Source of the DNA: Yersinia massiliensis
GTDB lineage: Bacteria > Pseudomonadota > Gammaproteobacteria > Enterobacterales > Enterobacteriaceae
Reading direction: 5' to 3'
DNA: 64,000 nt
NCBI RefSeq assembly: GCF_003048255.1
Contig: NZ_CP028487.1
Coordinates: 4,030,001 to 4,094,000 of the forward strand
A model generated the notes under the pieces. That model saw nothing but the letters and a program-made list of their open reading frames with translations, was not told where the DNA came from and ran no database searches. The stretch's first letter is position 1; every line of letters starts with the position of its first letter. This document shows, one piece after another, positions 41,965 through 53,826 of this stretch. Made by a program: the position numbers and the translations under genes.

Positions 41965-42591
41965 ATGAATTTGATCGTGTTGTATCAAGATGAACACATC
42001 ATGGTGGTCAACAAGCCCAGCGGGTTGCTTTCTGTTCCGGGTCGCGCACCCGAGAATAAAGACAGTGTGATGACACGTATTCAAGCCGATTTTCCTAACG
42101 CAGAATCTGTTCATCGGTTGGATATGGCCACCAGTGGTGTGATTATCGTGGCGTTGACCAAGGCTGCTGAGCGCGAACTTAAGCGGCAATTTCGTGAACG
42201 TGAGCCGAAAAAAACGTATATCGCGCGCGTATGGGGCCATTTAGCCCAAGATGAGGGCTTGATAGATTTGCCTTTAATCTGTGACTGGCCCAATAGGCCA
42301 AAACAGAAAGTCTGTTATGAAACCGGTAAATCAGCACAGACAGAATATCGGGTCCTTTCACGTGATGCAGATGGCAGTACTCGAGTGAAGTTATCTCCCA
42401 TTACAGGCCGCTCGCATCAATTACGCGTTCATATGCTGGCGATGGGGCACCCGATCCTTGGTGATGGTTTCTATGCTCATCCAGAAGCCAAAGCAATGGC
42501 ACCGAGGTTACAACTCCATGCACAGGAATTATGTATTACTCACCCAGAGTTTGGGACAGCTATGCATTTTAAGTGTGAAGCTGAGTTTTAA
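41965..42591 (+). CDS. rluA: Dual-specificity 23S rRNA/tRNA pseudouridine synthase RluA
   Basis: 208-aa pseudouridine synthase that modifies 23S rRNA U746 and U32 of several tRNAs. The catalytic Asp53 is in VHRLDMATSGV. Other signatures are YIARVWG and LSPITGRSHQLRVH. A stop codon directly precedes the ATG at 41965, which fixes the start and makes the protein about 11 residues shorter at the N-terminus than E. coli RluA. Confidence 0.95.
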   Translation: MNLIVLYQDEHIMVVNKPSGLLSVPGRAPENKDSVMTRIQADFPNAESVHRLDMATSGVIIVALTKAAERELKRQFREREPKKTYIARVWGHLAQDEGLIDLPLICDWPNRPKQKVCYETGKSAQTEYRVLSRDADGSTRVKLSPITGRSHQLRVHMLAMGHPILGDGFYAHPEAKAMAPRLQLHAQELCITHPEFGTAMHFKCEAEF

Positions 42592-42749
42592 TATTTATTC
42601 GTAGAATAAGTCGTATTTGAATTGTGTTTCACTCTTTTAATTAAGTGATTAAATATTAGAGTGGAATATAATTAAGAATGTAAAACAACAACAAAATAGT
42701 TTGCCAGACAATAATAGTCCATCAATCACCACTGAAATGAAGGAATATT

Positions 42750-43763
42750 ATGATGTCTATCACCGCGAATTGTGCTTTAAACACGGATAAAAACATTACT
42801 CATCAAGGCGAAAAAATAAGAAGCCATATACACCGATTTAGTGAAAATAATGTCGCGGCATTATCAGGGTATTCGGTCAGTATCAATACCCACGAACAAA
42901 ACTGGCATTCTACAAAAACGACAACACCGACGGAAAGATCTGAAGCCACTAGGCAAGCAATTGAATCAAAATATATTTCCATCGTTCCTAAAAATGGAAC
43001 ACCTGGAGAAGATAGTGAAATCACATTTTACTTGCCTAAAGAAATAGGCAACTATCGTTCGGAGGTTTCCAGCTTTAAGCCGATTAAAATAGCCGCTCAG
43101 TCAAAATATTCCTTTGATTTCAAAGCAACTTCTCTGCCTAAAGATCTGATTCTATTTCAGGTCAGGGAACTGGGCGGCAGTATGAAAACATTAGGTGGTG
43201 ATCGCCCTTCCTTTTCGTTACATATCAAACAAGATGGTACGCTCGTCTCAACCATTAATACCGTCAATCAACACCTTGTTCCTGCTGATGCTGAAAGCCC
43301 TCGTTATCAAAATGAAAATGTTGTAATAGAGAAAATTGAATTAGACCAATATTATCATTTCGAACTTGAGATGGTGATGCATAAAGATCAGCCTCTCATC
43401 AAGATTGCCATTGATAATAATGAGATATATCGGCGAGATATTCCGTTTGGTGCCTCCGATTCAAAAAGATTTTATACCAAGCTTGGCGCTTACGTTCCGC
43501 AACAAAAAAAGGCAGAAGGAATTAATGACTCTCAAGTCAGTTTCGATAACATTCACGAATCCCATCACGAATATCACCCCTCAACCCTAGCCACAGAAAA
43601 TGATGTTTGTTTGGCTCATTCAGCACCACTTCAGTCGTTGTCTGATGCGATGGCAGCATTCAATATCAATCAGGCAGAAATGATAAATATAGTGGGGCAT
43701 AGTACAGGGAAAATCTTAACGGCCCTCGCCACAACAATAATAGCAGCACCTCAACTATCTTAA
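42750..43763 (+). CDS. Unknown protein with a polysaccharide-lyase/lectin-like central domain
   Basis: 337 aa (336 if the second ATG at 42753 is used; AAGGAA lies just upstream). I do not recognise a named family for certain. Residues 70-270 look like a beta-jelly-roll of the heparin-lyase/alginate-lyase type: an NYRSEV motif (103-105 RSE, compare the R-S/T-E of lyase families), alternating strands, KDLILFQVRE, then YHFELEMVMH and RFYTKLGAYVP followed by SQVSFDNIHE. No signal peptide is visible. The first 65 residues are polar and low in order; the C-terminus ends in a hydrophobic stretch (LTALATTIIAAPQLS). GC is about 38%, clearly below its neighbours, which suggests recent transfer. It may be a secreted effector or an enzyme on glycans; function is unknown. 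Confidence 0.75.
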   Translation: MMSITANCALNTDKNITHQGEKIRSHIHRFSENNVAALSGYSVSINTHEQNWHSTKTTTPTERSEATRQAIESKYISIVPKNGTPGEDSEITFYLPKEIGNYRSEVSSFKPIKIAAQSKYSFDFKATSLPKDLILFQVRELGGSMKTLGGDRPSFSLHIKQDGTLVSTINTVNQHLVPADAESPRYQNENVVIEKIELDQYYHFELEMVMHKDQPLIKIAIDNNEIYRRDIPFGASDSKRFYTKLGAYVPQQKKAEGINDSQVSFDNIHESHHEYHPSTLATENDVCLAHSAPLQSLSDAMAAFNINQAEMINIVGHSTGKILTALATTIIAAPQLS

Positions 43764-43800
43764 CGATTATCGTTCTGGCGACCATAATTAGATAAAAGTA

Positions 43801-43828
43801 AAAAATGCCTGATCGCAGGCATTTTTTT
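43801..43828. terminator. Bidirectional terminator between orphan gene and djlA
   Basis: AAAAATGCCTG-ATCG-CAGGCATTTTTTT is a perfect stem with A and T tracts on both sides. It serves the plus-strand orphan gene and the minus-strand djlA. Confidence 0.92.
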
Positions 43829-43845
43829 AATGTAGCTAACCTAGC

Positions 43846-44670
43846 TTACTTAAATCCTTTCTCGCGCTTAATCAAATCATACGCAGCTTGGATCTCTTGG
43901 GCTTTTTGTTTCGCCATCTCCATCATTTCTGGCGGTAAGCCTTTTGCCACCAACTTATCAGGATGATGCTCCCCCATTAACTTACGGTAAGCACGCTTGA
44001 TGACCACGCTGTCATCCGAACTGTTAACGCCGAGTACTTTGCAGGCATCTTCCATCGTCGGACCATTAGAGGCTTGCTGGTAACCCCCTCGAGAGTATCC
44101 CCCGTGCTGCCCACCGTGGCCGCCAAACTGACGACCGCCTTCAATCATGCTCAGAAACTGGTCAAATTGACCACGCGAGATCCCCAGCTCTTCAGCGATG
44201 ACGTACAACACTTGCCGCTCATTAGGATGCAATGATCCATCGGCAAATGCGGCCTGTAACTGAATTTCCAGAAACATCCTAATTAAATCAAAGCGGCCAA
44301 AACAAACGCTACGTAATTCCTGCAATCTTTCACGTAACGGGAAACCGCTCTCTTTGCCCTCACGAAACGCTTGCTGCGCTGCAGTTCGGGCCTCACCATG
44401 CAATTGCATCCGATCCATCAATTGGCTGGCAAGCTGAATATCAACCTCCGTCACCCGCCCTTTGGCCTTGGTCAAATGCCCCATAACCTGAAAAGTGGCG
44501 CGGAAAAAAATGATTTGTCGTGTTTGTTGATCGGCAAAATAGCCGCGGCGCTTCGTGCTTCGCACCCTGTCTACCATATGGCCGACAAGCAACCCCAGTA
44601 CCACACCCCAGAAACCAGTACCTGACATTAAGCCCAATACCAGACCGAGCAGTTTTCCCCAATACTGCAT
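43846..44670 (-). CDS. djlA: Co-chaperone DjlA (membrane-anchored DnaJ-like)
   Basis: 274-aa type III membrane protein. One N-terminal membrane segment ([22 protein letters not shown]...) contains the glycine-rich dimerisation pattern. A TerB-like alpha-helical domain follows (about 55-180), then a glycine/histidine-rich linker. The C-terminal J domain contains the HPD motif in [10 protein letters not shown]. It stimulates DnaK and acts with the Rcs envelope stress pathway in E. coli. It diverges from lptD. Confidence 0.95.
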   Translation of the reverse strand: MQYWGKLLGLVLGLMSGTGFWGVVLGLLVGHMVDRVRSTKRRGYFADQQTRQIIFFRATFQVMGHLTKAKGRVTEVDIQLASQLMDRMQLHGEARTAAQQAFREGKESGFPLRERLQELRSVCFGRFDLIRMFLEIQLQAAFADGSLHPNERQVLYVIAEELGISRGQFDQFLSMIEGGRQFGGHGGQHGGYSRGGYQQASNGPTMEDACKVLGVNSSDDSVVIKRAYRKLMGEHHPDKLVAKGLPPEMMEMAKQKAQEIQAAYDLIKREKGFK

Positions 44671-44854
44671 ATACTCCTCAATTCATCATGCCGTCAGTCA
44701 AAATTTGCATTATCATACTCGGCATTCAGCTCAGCGCCTAACGGCGAGACGTGTAAACGACCGGATTTAACACTAGCGCAACGGTGATGAGTAATATAGT
44801 CTCAAACCGTTTGCCGGCATGATGCCCCCAGATGACGGAACACCTAAACAGCGT

Positions 44855-47218
44855 ATGAAAAAAAGATTCCCCACACTGCTGGCCACATTGATATGGACGG
44901 CGCTATATAGCCAACAAACACTGGCTGACCTTGCTGAGCAATGTATGCTCGGTGTACCTACCTATGACCAACCACTGGTCACAGGCGATCCGAATCAGCT
45001 ACCGGTTCACATTAATGCAGATAAAACCGAAGCCAATTACCCCGATAGTGCGCTGTTCACGGGCAATGTTATTGTCCAGCAAGGTAACAGCACGTTAAGG
45101 GCTGATGAGGTTGAGCTGACACAAGTACAAAAACCCGGTGAAGCTATCCCGGTGCGTAATGTTACAGCTACTGGCAACGTTAATTATGACGATCCGCAAA
45201 TCAAGCTAAAAGGCCCCAAAGGCTGGTCAAACCTAAACACCAAAGACACTGATATGGATAAAGGGAAATATCAGATGGTCGGGCGTCAGGGACGTGGCGA
45301 TGCAGATTTGATGAAATTACGTGGGCAGAACCGCTACACCATCCTAGAAAACGGGACTTTTACTTCCTGTTTACCAGGGGATAATAGCTGGAGCGTCGTG
45401 GGCTCAGAGGTCATACATGACCGCGAAGAACAAGTGGCCGAAATCTGGAACGCTCGCTTTAAAATTGGCAAAGTACCGGTGTTCTACAGCCCGTACATGC
45501 AATTACCCGTCGGCGATAAACGTCGTTCAGGCTTCCTGATCCCTAATGCTAAATACACCAGTAATAACGGCCTCGAATTTATGCTGCCGTATTACTGGAA
45601 TATTGCCCCAAACTTTGATGCCACCATTACGCCACATTATATGGAGCGGCGCGGGTTGCAATGGCAGAATGAGTTCCGCTACTTACTGGCTCCCGGTTCT
45701 GGCACCATGGCGTTGGATTGGCTGCCAAGTGACCGTTTATATCACGGGCAAAATGGCCAGGAGCAAAACCCGACCCGTTGGTTATACTACTGGGGCCATT
45801 CTGGAGTGATGGATAAAGTCTGGCGTTTCAACGTCAACTTTACCCGAGTGAGTGATCCAAACTACTTCACCGACTTAACGTCGCAATATGGCTCCACCAC
45901 TGACGGTTATGCAACGCAGATATTCAGCGCTGGATATGCCGATCAGAACTGGAATGCCACTTTGGCCTCCAAGCAGTTCCAAGTGTTTACTGCCGCCGGT
46001 AATAGTAATGCCTACCGCGCCCAGCCGCAGTTAGACATGAACTACTACAAAAATGATATTGGTCCGTTTGACCTACATGTTTATGGTCAAGCCGCCAAAT
46101 TTACGAGTGTTAACCCGAATAATCCGGAAGCTAGCAGATTCCATGTCGAGCCATCGGTTAACCTACCATTATCTAACGGTTGGGGGAGCTTAAATACTGA
46201 AGCTAAGTTATTAGCCACCCACTACCAGCAGGATATCCCGACTGGCTTTGCCCGCTATTACTCTAGTGCTAATCGAGGTGAAACAGCACCCGAACTTAAA
46301 GACTCAGTGAATCGAGTCATGCCACAATTTAAAGTCGATGGCAAAGTGGTATTTGACCGGCCAATGGACTGGAGTGAAGGCTTCACCCAAACCTTAGAAC
46401 CACGCGTACAATATCTCTACGTTCCTTACCGGAATCAGGATGATATCTACATTTATGACACCACTCTGATGCAGTCTGACTATTCCGGCCTGTTCCGTGA
46501 TCGTACCTACAGTGGTCTGGACCGTATCGCATCTGCGAATCAAGTCTCTACCGGTTTAACCACACGCATATATGATGACACGCTGGTTGAACGTTTTAAT
46601 GCTTCTGTGGGTCAAATCTATTACTTCAGCCGTTCGCGTACCGGTAACAGCGAAACCATTGATGGTAGTGATGATACCGGTAGCCTTGTTTGGGCTGGCG
46701 ATACCTTCTGGCGAATCACTGATCAGTTGGGTCTGAAAGGTGGTGCGCAGTATGATACGCGTTTAGGAAATTTAACTTTAGGTAACGGAGTGTTGGAGTA
46801 TAGAAAGGACGCAGAGCGTATGATTCAATTGAATTATCGTTATGCGAGTCCAGAATATATTCAAGCCGCAGTTTCTAACGTGAAAAGCCCCGGCTATCAG
46901 CAGGGCATCTCTCAGATTGGTACGACCGCGAGTTGGCCAATCGCTGATCGCTGGGCATTGGTAGGCGCTTATTACTACGATACCAAAGCTAATCAACCTG
47001 CTAGCCAGCTTGTTGGCGTACAATACAACACTTGTTGCTGGGCGATAAACTTAGGTTATGAGCGTAAAATCACTGGTTGGAATTCACAATATGAAACCAG
47101 CAAATACGATAACAAAATTAGCTTCAATATCGAATTACGTGGTCTGAGTAGTGACCATAGCCTGGGGACGGCACAAATGCTGCGCTCAGGTATTCTGCCT
47201 TATCAAAGTGCATTCTGA
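44855..47218 (+). CDS. lptD: LPS-assembly outer-membrane protein LptD
   Basis: 787-aa essential barrel that inserts lipopolysaccharide into the outer leaflet with LptE. The signal peptide [19 protein letters not shown]... ends near ...QTLA. The LptA-like jellyroll follows ([22 protein letters not shown]), then the barrel. The conserved cysteine pair near the end ([15 protein letters not shown]) and Cys in EQCMLG form the disulfides. Very close to the Y. pestis homologue. I chose ATG 44855 over 44819 because the signal peptide begins there. First gene of lptD-surA-pdxA-ksgA-apaGH. Confidence 0.96.
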   Translation: MKKRFPTLLATLIWTALYSQQTLADLAEQCMLGVPTYDQPLVTGDPNQLPVHINADKTEANYPDSALFTGNVIVQQGNSTLRADEVELTQVQKPGEAIPVRNVTATGNVNYDDPQIKLKGPKGWSNLNTKDTDMDKGKYQMVGRQGRGDADLMKLRGQNRYTILENGTFTSCLPGDNSWSVVGSEVIHDREEQVAEIWNARFKIGKVPVFYSPYMQLPVGDKRRSGFLIPNAKYTSNNGLEFMLPYYWNIAPNFDATITPHYMERRGLQWQNEFRYLLAPGSGTMALDWLPSDRLYHGQNGQEQNPTRWLYYWGHSGVMDKVWRFNVNFTRVSDPNYFTDLTSQYGSTTDGYATQIFSAGYADQNWNATLASKQFQVFTAAGNSNAYRAQPQLDMNYYKNDIGPFDLHVYGQAAKFTSVNPNNPEASRFHVEPSVNLPLSNGWGSLNTEAKLLATHYQQDIPTGFARYYSSANRGETAPELKDSVNRVMPQFKVDGKVVFDRPMDWSEGFTQTLEPRVQYLYVPYRNQDDIYIYDTTLMQSDYSGLFRDRTYSGLDRIASANQVSTGLTTRIYDDTLVERFNASVGQIYYFSRSRTGNSETIDGSDDTGSLVWAGDTFWRITDQLGLKGGAQYDTRLGNLTLGNGVLEYRKDAERMIQLNYRYASPEYIQAAVSNVKSPGYQQGISQIGTTASWPIADRWALVGAYYYDTKANQPASQLVGVQYNTCCWAINLGYERKITGWNSQYETSKYDNKISFNIELRGLSSDHSLGTAQMLRSGILPYQSAF

Positions 47219-47285
47219 TACTGTGTAACACACTGAATACAGTGAATTTTAACCCGCCAAAGCGGATTACATAAATGGAAAAGGT

Positions 47286-48590
47286 ATGAAGAACTGGAGA
47301 ACGCTTATTCTCGGATTGGTTGTCTGTGCCAATACCGCGTTCGCAGCACCACAAGAAATCAATAAAGTTGCCGCCGTAGTCGATAACGGTGTCGTTTTGC
47401 AAAGTGACGTTGATGGCCTGTTACAGTCAGTGAAACTGAATGCACAGCAGTCTGGGCAACAAGTGCCAGACGATGCGACCTTGCGCCATCAGATCCTTGA
47501 ACGTCTAATTATGGATAATATCCTGTTGCAGATGGGCAAGAAGATGGGCATCACCATCAGTGATGAGCAATTAGATAAAGCCATTGCGGATATTGCAGCG
47601 CAAAACCGTATGACTCCAGCTCAGATGCGTAGTCGCTTAGCGGCCGATGGCCTGAATTATGATACTTATCGTGAGCAGATCCGCAAAGAGATGCTGACCT
47701 CTGAAGTACGTAACAACGAGGTGCGCCGCCGGATAACTATCCTGCCACAGGAAGTTGAATCTTTAGCTAAGCAAATTGGTAATCAAACCAGCGGTGATGC
47801 CGAGCTGAATCTCAGCCATATTTTGATCCCGCTGCCAGAGAATCCTTCTCAGCAACAAGTTGATCAAGCTGAAGAGTTAGCGAACAAATTGGTGTCCGAC
47901 ATTAAAAGTGGCGCTGATTTCGGTAAATTAGCTATCGCTAACTCTGCTGACTCTCAAGCGCTGAAAGGCGGTCAGATGGGTTGGGGGAAATTGCAGGAGT
48001 TACCTTCTCTGTTTGCTGAAAGACTGCAATCGGCAAATAAGGGTGAAGTTGTTGGCCCTATCCGTTCCGGCGTAGGCTTCCACATTCTGAAAGTGAATGA
48101 TATCCGTGGTGGGGATAATTCCGTTTCTGTCACGGAAGTTCACGCCCGCCACATCTTGCTGAAACCATCGCCCGTAATGACGGACGATCAAGCGCGCGCT
48201 AAGTTAATGACCGCTGCGGCTGACATTAAAAGTGGGAAAACCACTTTCGCCAATATCGCCAAAGAGATTTCTCAGGACCCAGGTTCTGCGGTACAAGGGG
48301 GTGACTTGGGTTGGGCATCACCTGATATTTATGACCCTGCGTTCCGTGATGCTTTGATGAAGCTACAAAAAGGTGAAATCAGCGCACCGGTTCATTCCTC
48401 ATTCGGTTGGCACTTAATTCAGGTTGTCGATACCCGTCAGGTAGACAAAACTGATGCTGCGCAGAAAGATCGTGCGTACCGTATGCTTTTCAGCCGCAAG
48501 TTTGCTGAAGAAGCTCAAACTTGGATGCAAGAGCAGCGTGCTGCTGCTTACGTAAAAATTCTTGATGGTAGTAATGCACAACCACAATAA
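47286..48590 (+). CDS. surA: Periplasmic chaperone/peptidyl-prolyl isomerase SurA
   Basis: 434 aa with a signal peptide ([22 protein letters not shown]). An N-terminal chaperone domain is followed by two parvulin domains ([14 protein letters not shown]..., residues about 175-275, and [14 protein letters not shown]..., about 285-385) and a C-terminal helix. Escorts outer-membrane proteins to the BAM complex; LptD just upstream is a known client. A 67-nt gap follows lptD. Confidence 0.97.
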   Translation: MKNWRTLILGLVVCANTAFAAPQEINKVAAVVDNGVVLQSDVDGLLQSVKLNAQQSGQQVPDDATLRHQILERLIMDNILLQMGKKMGITISDEQLDKAIADIAAQNRMTPAQMRSRLAADGLNYDTYREQIRKEMLTSEVRNNEVRRRITILPQEVESLAKQIGNQTSGDAELNLSHILIPLPENPSQQQVDQAEELANKLVSDIKSGADFGKLAIANSADSQALKGGQMGWGKLQELPSLFAERLQSANKGEVVGPIRSGVGFHILKVNDIRGGDNSVSVTEVHARHILLKPSPVMTDDQARAKLMTAAADIKSGKTTFANIAKEISQDPGSAVQGGDLGWASPDIYDPAFRDALMKLQKGEISAPVHSSFGWHLIQVVDTRQVDKTDAAQKDRAYRMLFSRKFAEEAQTWMQEQRAAAYVKILDGSNAQPQ

Positions 48591-49569
48591 TCGTATCGTT
48601 ATTACCCCCGGCGAGCCTGCCGGGGTTGGGCCGGATTTAGTCGTCGCCCTAGCGCAACAGGATTGGCCTGTTGAGTTAGTGGTGTGCGCAGATCCGGCCT
48701 TGCTTCTTTCGCGTGCTAGCCAACTTAATCTGCCTTTGCAATTGCGTGATTATCAGCCAAACCAACCCGCGTTAGCCCAACAAGCGGGTACGCTCACTAT
48801 TTTGCCAGTAAAAACAGCGGCGCAGGTGATACCCGGTAAGCTTGATGTCGAGAACAGCCACTATGTGGTGGAAACCTTGGCCAAAGCGTGTGATGGCGCG
48901 ATAAGCGGTGAGTTTGCTGCCCTTGTGACAGGCCCAGTACAAAAAAGCATTATCAATGATGCTGGTATCCCCTTTATCGGGCATACCGAGTTTTTTGCTG
49001 ACCGTAGCCATTGCCCACGTGTTGTGATGATGCTGGCAACAGAAGAACTGCGTGTTGCACTGGCAACGACTCATCTGCCAATACTGGCTGTACCAGAAGC
49101 TATCACTCGCGATTGCTTGCATGAAGTGATCACCATTCTTGATCATGACCTGAAAACCAAATTTGGTATTCAGCAGCCGCAGATTTATGTGTGCGGGCTT
49201 AATCCTCATGCAGGCGAAGGTGGCCATATGGGCCATGAAGAGATTGATACCATTATTCCTGCGCTGAATGAATTACGTCAGCAGGGGATAAATCTGATCG
49301 GCCCTCTGCCGGCAGATACCTTATTTCAGCCCAAATATCTGCAACATGCTGATGCTGTTCTCGCGATGTACCATGATCAGGGATTACCTGTGCTGAAATA
49401 TCAAGGGTTTGGTCGAGCAGTGAATATCACGCTCGGTTTACCTTTTATCCGCACATCTGTGGATCACGGCACCGCATTAGAACTCGCCGCAACCGGATCT
49501 GCCGATGTTGGCAGTTTCATTACGGCATTAAACTTAGCCATTAAAATGATAAATAACAGCAATGAATAA
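48574..49569 (+). CDS. pdxA: 4-hydroxythreonine-4-phosphate dehydrogenase
   Basis: 331-aa NAD-dependent enzyme of vitamin B6 (pyridoxal phosphate) synthesis. [14 protein letters not shown] at the N-terminus, the metal-binding histidines in [23 protein letters not shown] and [13 protein letters not shown], and [12 protein letters not shown] are conserved. I prefer ATG 48574 ([10 protein letters not shown]) within the last codons of surA; 48565 is an alternative. Overlaps ksgA by 8 nt. Confidence 0.95.
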   Translation: MHNHNNRIVITPGEPAGVGPDLVVALAQQDWPVELVVCADPALLLSRASQLNLPLQLRDYQPNQPALAQQAGTLTILPVKTAAQVIPGKLDVENSHYVVETLAKACDGAISGEFAALVTGPVQKSIINDAGIPFIGHTEFFADRSHCPRVVMMLATEELRVALATTHLPILAVPEAITRDCLHEVITILDHDLKTKFGIQQPQIYVCGLNPHAGEGGHMGHEEIDTIIPALNELRQQGINLIGPLPADTLFQPKYLQHADAVLAMYHDQGLPVLKYQGFGRAVNITLGLPFIRTSVDHGTALELAATGSADVGSFITALNLAIKMINNSNE

Positions 49570-50380
49570 TAGAGTCCACCAAGGGCATTTTGCCCGCAAA
49601 CGCTTTGGACAAAACTTTTTAAACGATCAGTTTGTCATCGATAGTATTGTCTCAGCGATCCATCCGGTTCCCGGTGAAGCGGTCGTCGAGATTGGTCCCG
49701 GTTTAGGCGCATTGACCGAACCGGTTGCAGCACGTATGGATCGTATGACGGTGATCGAGTTGGACCGTGACTTAGCCGCTCGGCTCGCCAGCCATCCTCA
49801 ATTAAAAGATAAGCTTACCATCCATCAGCAAGATGCGATGAAGGTCAATTTTTCTGAGTTGGCAGAACTTGCGGGGCAACCATTGCGGGTGTTTGGTAAC
49901 TTGCCATACAACATCTCCACCCCGCTGATGTTCCATCTTTTCAGCTATACTGATGCTATCCGTGACATGCACTTCATGTTACAAAAAGAGGTCGTTAACC
50001 GCTTGGTAGCAGGGCCGAATAGCAAAGCTTATGGTCGTTTGACCGTCATGGCGCAATACTATTGCAATGTCATTCCGGTACTCGAAGTACCGCCAACTGC
50101 ATTTACCCCTGCCCCGAAAGTTGATTCGGCTGTGGTGCGCTTAGTTCCACATGTGAACATGCCAAACCCAGTGGGTGATGTACGCATGCTGAGTCGCATT
50201 ACTACGCAGGCATTTAATCAGCGTAGAAAAACAGTGCGTAATAGTTTAGGTGACCTGTTCACTCCAGAGCAGTTAATTGATTTAGGTATTGACCCGATAA
50301 TGCGGGCAGAGAATATTTCTGTCGCGCAATACTGTAAGCTGGCGAACTGGCTTTCAGCCCAATCGACACCGCAAGAATAG
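49562..50380 (+). CDS. ksgA: 16S rRNA dimethyladenosine transferase
   Basis: 272-aa SAM-dependent methylase that dimethylates A1518 and A1519 of 16S rRNA and checks 30S maturation. SAM motif [13 protein letters not shown] (about residues 40-52) and catalytic NLPYNIST are present, with the C-terminal [16 protein letters not shown]. Kasugamycin sensitivity depends on it. Starts inside the end of pdxA. Confidence 0.97.
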   Translation: MNNRVHQGHFARKRFGQNFLNDQFVIDSIVSAIHPVPGEAVVEIGPGLGALTEPVAARMDRMTVIELDRDLAARLASHPQLKDKLTIHQQDAMKVNFSELAELAGQPLRVFGNLPYNISTPLMFHLFSYTDAIRDMHFMLQKEVVNRLVAGPNSKAYGRLTVMAQYYCNVIPVLEVPPTAFTPAPKVDSAVVRLVPHVNMPNPVGDVRMLSRITTQAFNQRRKTVRNSLGDLFTPEQLIDLGIDPIMRAENISVAQYCKLANWLSAQSTPQE

Positions 50381-50393
50381 GCAGGAGCACATT

Positions 50394-50771
50394 ATGATTG
50401 AACAGCCTCGCGTTTGTGTACAGGTGCAAAGTATCTATGTGGAAACTCAATCGATACCTGATGAAGAACGTTTCGTCTTTGCTTATACCGTCACCATCCG
50501 TAATTTGGGCCGTTCAAATGTGCAACTGATTGGCCGCTATTGGTTAATCACCAATGGCAATGGCCGGCAGACTGAAGTTCAGGGCGAAGGGGTCATTGGT
50601 GAACAGCCTTTGATCCTGCCAGGTAATGAGTTTCAATATACCAGCGGCGCGGTTTTAGAAACTCCGCTGGGTACTATGGAAGGGCATTATGAAATGGTTG
50701 ATCATCTTGGTCAGACTTTCCGTACGGCAATTCCGGTGTTCCGCTTAGCGATCCCAGCGCTGATCCATTAA
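50394..50771 (+). CDS. apaG: ApaG protein (CorD)
   Basis: 125-aa fibronectin-III-like ApaG domain protein. Typical [24 protein letters not shown] and [17 protein letters not shown] are present. Its cellular role is not settled; a link to metal homeostasis and to the neighbouring Ap4A hydrolase has been suggested. AGGAG lies ahead of ATG 50394, 13 nt after ksgA. Confidence 0.95.
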   Translation: MIEQPRVCVQVQSIYVETQSIPDEERFVFAYTVTIRNLGRSNVQLIGRYWLITNGNGRQTEVQGEGVIGEQPLILPGNEFQYTSGAVLETPLGTMEGHYEMVDHLGQTFRTAIPVFRLAIPALIH

Positions 50772-50790
50772 TCCTGATCTCAACTCAAAT

Positions 50791-51669
50791 ATGTCTACTT
50801 ATCTTATTGGCGATGTTCATGGCTGTTTGGATGAATTGCTTGCGCTATTAGCGCAGGTCAATTTTGATCCTCAGCAAGATACCTTATGGCTCACGGGTGA
50901 CTTAGTCGCCAGAGGCCCCGATTCATTAGATGTATTACGTTATGTGCGCTCTTTAGGATCCGCTGTACGCATGGTTCTTGGTAACCATGACCTACACCTG
51001 TTGGCCGTTTATGCGGGTATCAGCCGTAATAAGCCAAAAGATCGCATTACACCTCTATTAGAGGCGGCTGACGCTGATGAATTGATCAATTGGTTACGTC
51101 GCCAACCGGTTTTACAGGTTGATGATGAACTCAAGTTAATCATGGCTCATGCCGGTATCACGCCACAATGGGATATCGAAACCGCCAAGATCTGCGCCCG
51201 TGAAGTCGAAATGGTATTAAGCAGTGACAGTTATCCCTTGTTTCTTGATGCCATGTACGGTGATATGCCAAACAACTGGTCACCTGAGCTGACGGGGTTA
51301 GCACGCTTGCGCTTTAGTACCAATGCGCTCACCCGTATGCGATTTTGCTTCCCGAATGGGCAACTGGATATGATCTGTAAAGATACGCCAGACAATGCCC
51401 CTGCTCCGCTCAAACCTTGGTTCGATTTGCCAAGACGAGTCGATCCTGAGTATTCGATTATTTTTGGTCATTGGGCATCATTGGAAGGTAAAGGCGTACC
51501 TGAGGGTATTTATGGGCTGGATACAGGCTGTTGCTGGGGTGGCGATTTAACCTTGTTACGCTGGGAAGATAAGCGCTATTTCACTCAACATTCATTCAAA
51601 GTTGAAGCCGAAATAACGCCGGCTGATGAATTAGCATCATCCTCTGAAGATCCACTAAATTATTTGTAG
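50791..51669 (+). CDS. apaH: Diadenosine tetraphosphatase ApaH
   Basis: 292-aa metallophosphatase that splits Ap4A to two ADP and can remove Np4 caps from RNA. The metallophosphatase motifs [16 protein letters not shown] and LGNHDLH occur in order, with [11 protein letters not shown] and GHWA completing the site. Last gene of the lptD-apaH series, followed by a terminator. Confidence 0.97.
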   Translation: MSTYLIGDVHGCLDELLALLAQVNFDPQQDTLWLTGDLVARGPDSLDVLRYVRSLGSAVRMVLGNHDLHLLAVYAGISRNKPKDRITPLLEAADADELINWLRRQPVLQVDDELKLIMAHAGITPQWDIETAKICAREVEMVLSSDSYPLFLDAMYGDMPNNWSPELTGLARLRFSTNALTRMRFCFPNGQLDMICKDTPDNAPAPLKPWFDLPRRVDPEYSIIFGHWASLEGKGVPEGIYGLDTGCCWGGDLTLLRWEDKRYFTQHSFKVEAEITPADELASSSEDPLNYL

Positions 51670-51696
51670 TATTGGATATCGGCTAAAGACGTATAC

Positions 51697-51722
51697 AAAA
51701 AAAGCCCATTAATGGGCTTTTT
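51697..51722. terminator. Bidirectional terminator between apaH and folA
   Basis: AAAAAGCCCATT / AATGGGCTTTTT is a perfect inverted repeat with A and T flanks, located between the convergent genes. Confidence 0.92.
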
Positions 51723-51754
51723 AGCGAGATACAAACGATGAACTATATGCGCCT

Positions 51755-52237
51755 TTAGCGACGATCCAGTATTTCGAAGCAATAACTGTGAGAGTTGGCC
51801 TCATCTGCATCGTGGAATTCACTGAAGGTACTTTCCCACTCATCTGGCTCATAGTCAGGGAAATGGGTATCACCACCGACTTCAGCATCAATATGAGTCA
51901 GGTACATCCGGTTTGCACGGTCTAAAAATTGATTGTAGACACGCCCGCCCCCCATCACCATCACTTCTTCCACATCACCAGCCAAAGAAAGTGCTTGATC
52001 AATAGAGGTGGCCCAAGTAACGCGGTCATCAGTACCGGGCTGGCTACTGATCACAATATTCAAACGCCCTGGTAAAGGACGGCCGATAGATTCGAAAGTC
52101 TTACGACCCATAATGACCGGCTTATTAAGCGTGTTACGTTTGAACCACGCTAAATCTGCCGGTAAGTGCCATGGCATGGCATTTTCCATACCAATAACGC
52201 GATCTGCTGCCAATGCAGCGATCAGGCTAATAATCAT
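51755..52237 (-). CDS. folA: Dihydrofolate reductase
   Basis: 160-aa enzyme that reduces dihydrofolate with NADPH; target of trimethoprim. N-terminal [29 protein letters not shown] includes the Met20-loop region and the catalytic acidic residue at the LPADLAWFK helix. [15 protein letters not shown] and [14 protein letters not shown] are the NADPH-binding parts. A likely promoter on the minus strand is TCGACG, 17-bp spacer, TATAGT (52313-52285). Confidence 0.97.
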   Translation of the reverse strand: MIISLIAALAADRVIGMENAMPWHLPADLAWFKRNTLNKPVIMGRKTFESIGRPLPGRLNIVISSQPGTDDRVTWATSIDQALSLAGDVEEVMVMGGGRVYNQFLDRANRMYLTHIDAEVGGDTHFPDYEPDEWESTFSEFHDADEANSHSYCFEILDRR

Positions 52238-52386
52238 TGCTAAACCCTGTGGGCTACGAGAGCCAGTACCGAAAAATTGCTCACACTATACGTAAAGCCT
52301 AAACCAGCGTCGATAGCGATGATCAGGCTAATTGCACATATAAGACAGCTCCTAGCGCGATACTAAAACAGAGAATAAAAAAAGCC

Positions 52387-52857
52387 TTATACACCAGGAC
52401 GTTTGCGATAGAGCCATAATCCAGGTAAAGATAAACCAATCGACAACGCCCCCACGATAAATGACGCTTTTAGGAAATTAGTCACCATCGTCGACATTAA
52501 TGCCTCGGTGTAGCCCAGATGAGAAATCTCCACCACTGAGATCATAGCGGTATACGCTGAGATCCCCGGAAACATTGGGATGACTGCAGCGACGGTAAAT
52601 ACTTTAGGGTGTGCCAACAACCAACGTGACCAGTTAATTCCGATGACCCCAATCATTATCGAGGCCAATAGTGATGCCAGCTCGATATTCATGCCAAAGT
52701 GAACCATCAGCATGCGCGAACCGTGCCCCATCGCCCCGAGTAACGCGCAATAGCGTAATGCACGACCGGGCACATTAAACACCATCGCAAAACCGAGTGC
52801 CGGTATTGCTGACAGCACCATATCTTGTAGTAAAGCCCAGAGTAAACTCACGCCCAC
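52387..52857 (-). CDS. yjjB: YjjB, ThrE-like membrane subunit
   Basis: 156 aa with about five membrane helices; the ThrE_2 half of a split threonine/serine-exporter-type protein. [20 protein letters not shown] and [23 protein letters not shown] match E. coli YjjB. I start at the GTG 52857 ([13 protein letters not shown]), which aligns with the E. coli start MGV and overlaps the yjjP stop; the open frame continues upstream but lies inside yjjP. With YjjP it has been reported as a succinate exporter in E. coli. Confidence 0.88.
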   Translation of the reverse strand: MGVSLLWALLQDMVLSAIPALGFAMVFNVPGRALRYCALLGAMGHGSRMLMVHFGMNIELASLLASIMIGVIGINWSRWLLAHPKVFTVAAVIPMFPGISAYTAMISVVEISHLGYTEALMSTMVTNFLKASFIVGALSIGLSLPGLWLYRKRPGV

Positions 52858-53648
52858 CCCCGCAATCCCCAAAGCCCCATCGCAAATATCACCCCAATAC
52901 AGGTCGACAGTGTTAATAAGCTTGCCATTGCCCATCGCGCCAATCCGGTGTTCACATGCCCTTTAAACATATCGGCGACGGCATTAATCAGCGGAAAACC
53001 CGGCACCAGTAACAGCACACTGGCAGCCATCGCCACGCTGGAAGCCTCATGAAAGGCAGGTAACCGCATCAGTAAGCCAGAGGCCGAGGTCGCGACAAAC
53101 GCCGTGATACAAAAGTTAATAAGCGGGTTCATATGACGAGCAGTCAAACTTTGTCGCACAAACATCGCCAACCCACTGGCAATAAAACTGATTGTAAATG
53201 CATCCCAGCCGCCGCCGTTGAGTTTACTGAAGCAGCCGCAAGAGAGTGCAACCATTACGACGACCAACCAGCGCGGGTAACGCAGCGGTTTGATATTCTC
53301 AAAACGCTTCTCTACATCTTTCCCATCCAACAAATGGTGTTCGACCAAAATAACGATATGTTGGACTTCCGTGACCACCTGCATATTGATACCGCGGTCG
53401 GTATTTTTACGGGTAGAGGTCAGACAATTGCCTTGGCTAATGGTCGTTAAAACCACTGCATTAGCAGAGATAGAGCTTTCGACACTGTCCATCCCCAGCG
53501 CCAGACCTAAGCGGGCAGATAACTGTTCAACCAGCATACTTTCGGCACCATGCTGCAACAGCAGCAAAGCACACTTGATGCACAGCCTCGTAATCTCACG
53601 CTGTTGCTGGTGCGGTACATCATTACTGACTATATTTTCAAGGCTCAT
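52848..53648 (-). CDS. yjjP: YjjP, ThrE-like protein with cytoplasmic domain
   Basis: 266 aa. The N-terminal soluble part ([47 protein letters not shown]) is followed by about five membrane helices ([22 protein letters not shown]). Very similar to E. coli YjjP. Forms a two-gene operon with yjjB by overlap. In E. coli the pair is beside dnaT; here it lies between folA and carB, where E. coli has kef, cai and fix genes. Confidence 0.92.
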   Translation of the reverse strand: MSLENIVSNDVPHQQQREITRLCIKCALLLLQHGAESMLVEQLSARLGLALGMDSVESSISANAVVLTTISQGNCLTSTRKNTDRGINMQVVTEVQHIVILVEHHLLDGKDVEKRFENIKPLRYPRWLVVVMVALSCGCFSKLNGGGWDAFTISFIASGLAMFVRQSLTARHMNPLINFCITAFVATSASGLLMRLPAFHEASSVAMAASVLLLVPGFPLINAVADMFKGHVNTGLARWAMASLLTLSTCIGVIFAMGLWGLRGWA

Positions 53649-53826
53649 ATTCGTGCATCACTATCCGTCAGAAAAGTAAAAGAACCTGCCAATAGAGCAT
53701 AAGGGCCATGCTCAGTGTCGTTGCTGCTGAAAATATCACTACCACAGATAACCAATAAGAATAATGCAACGAAGGCTTAGTGGCGTTATTATCGCCAGAA
53801 CGCATCACTCTTACTCGGTAATTCTT

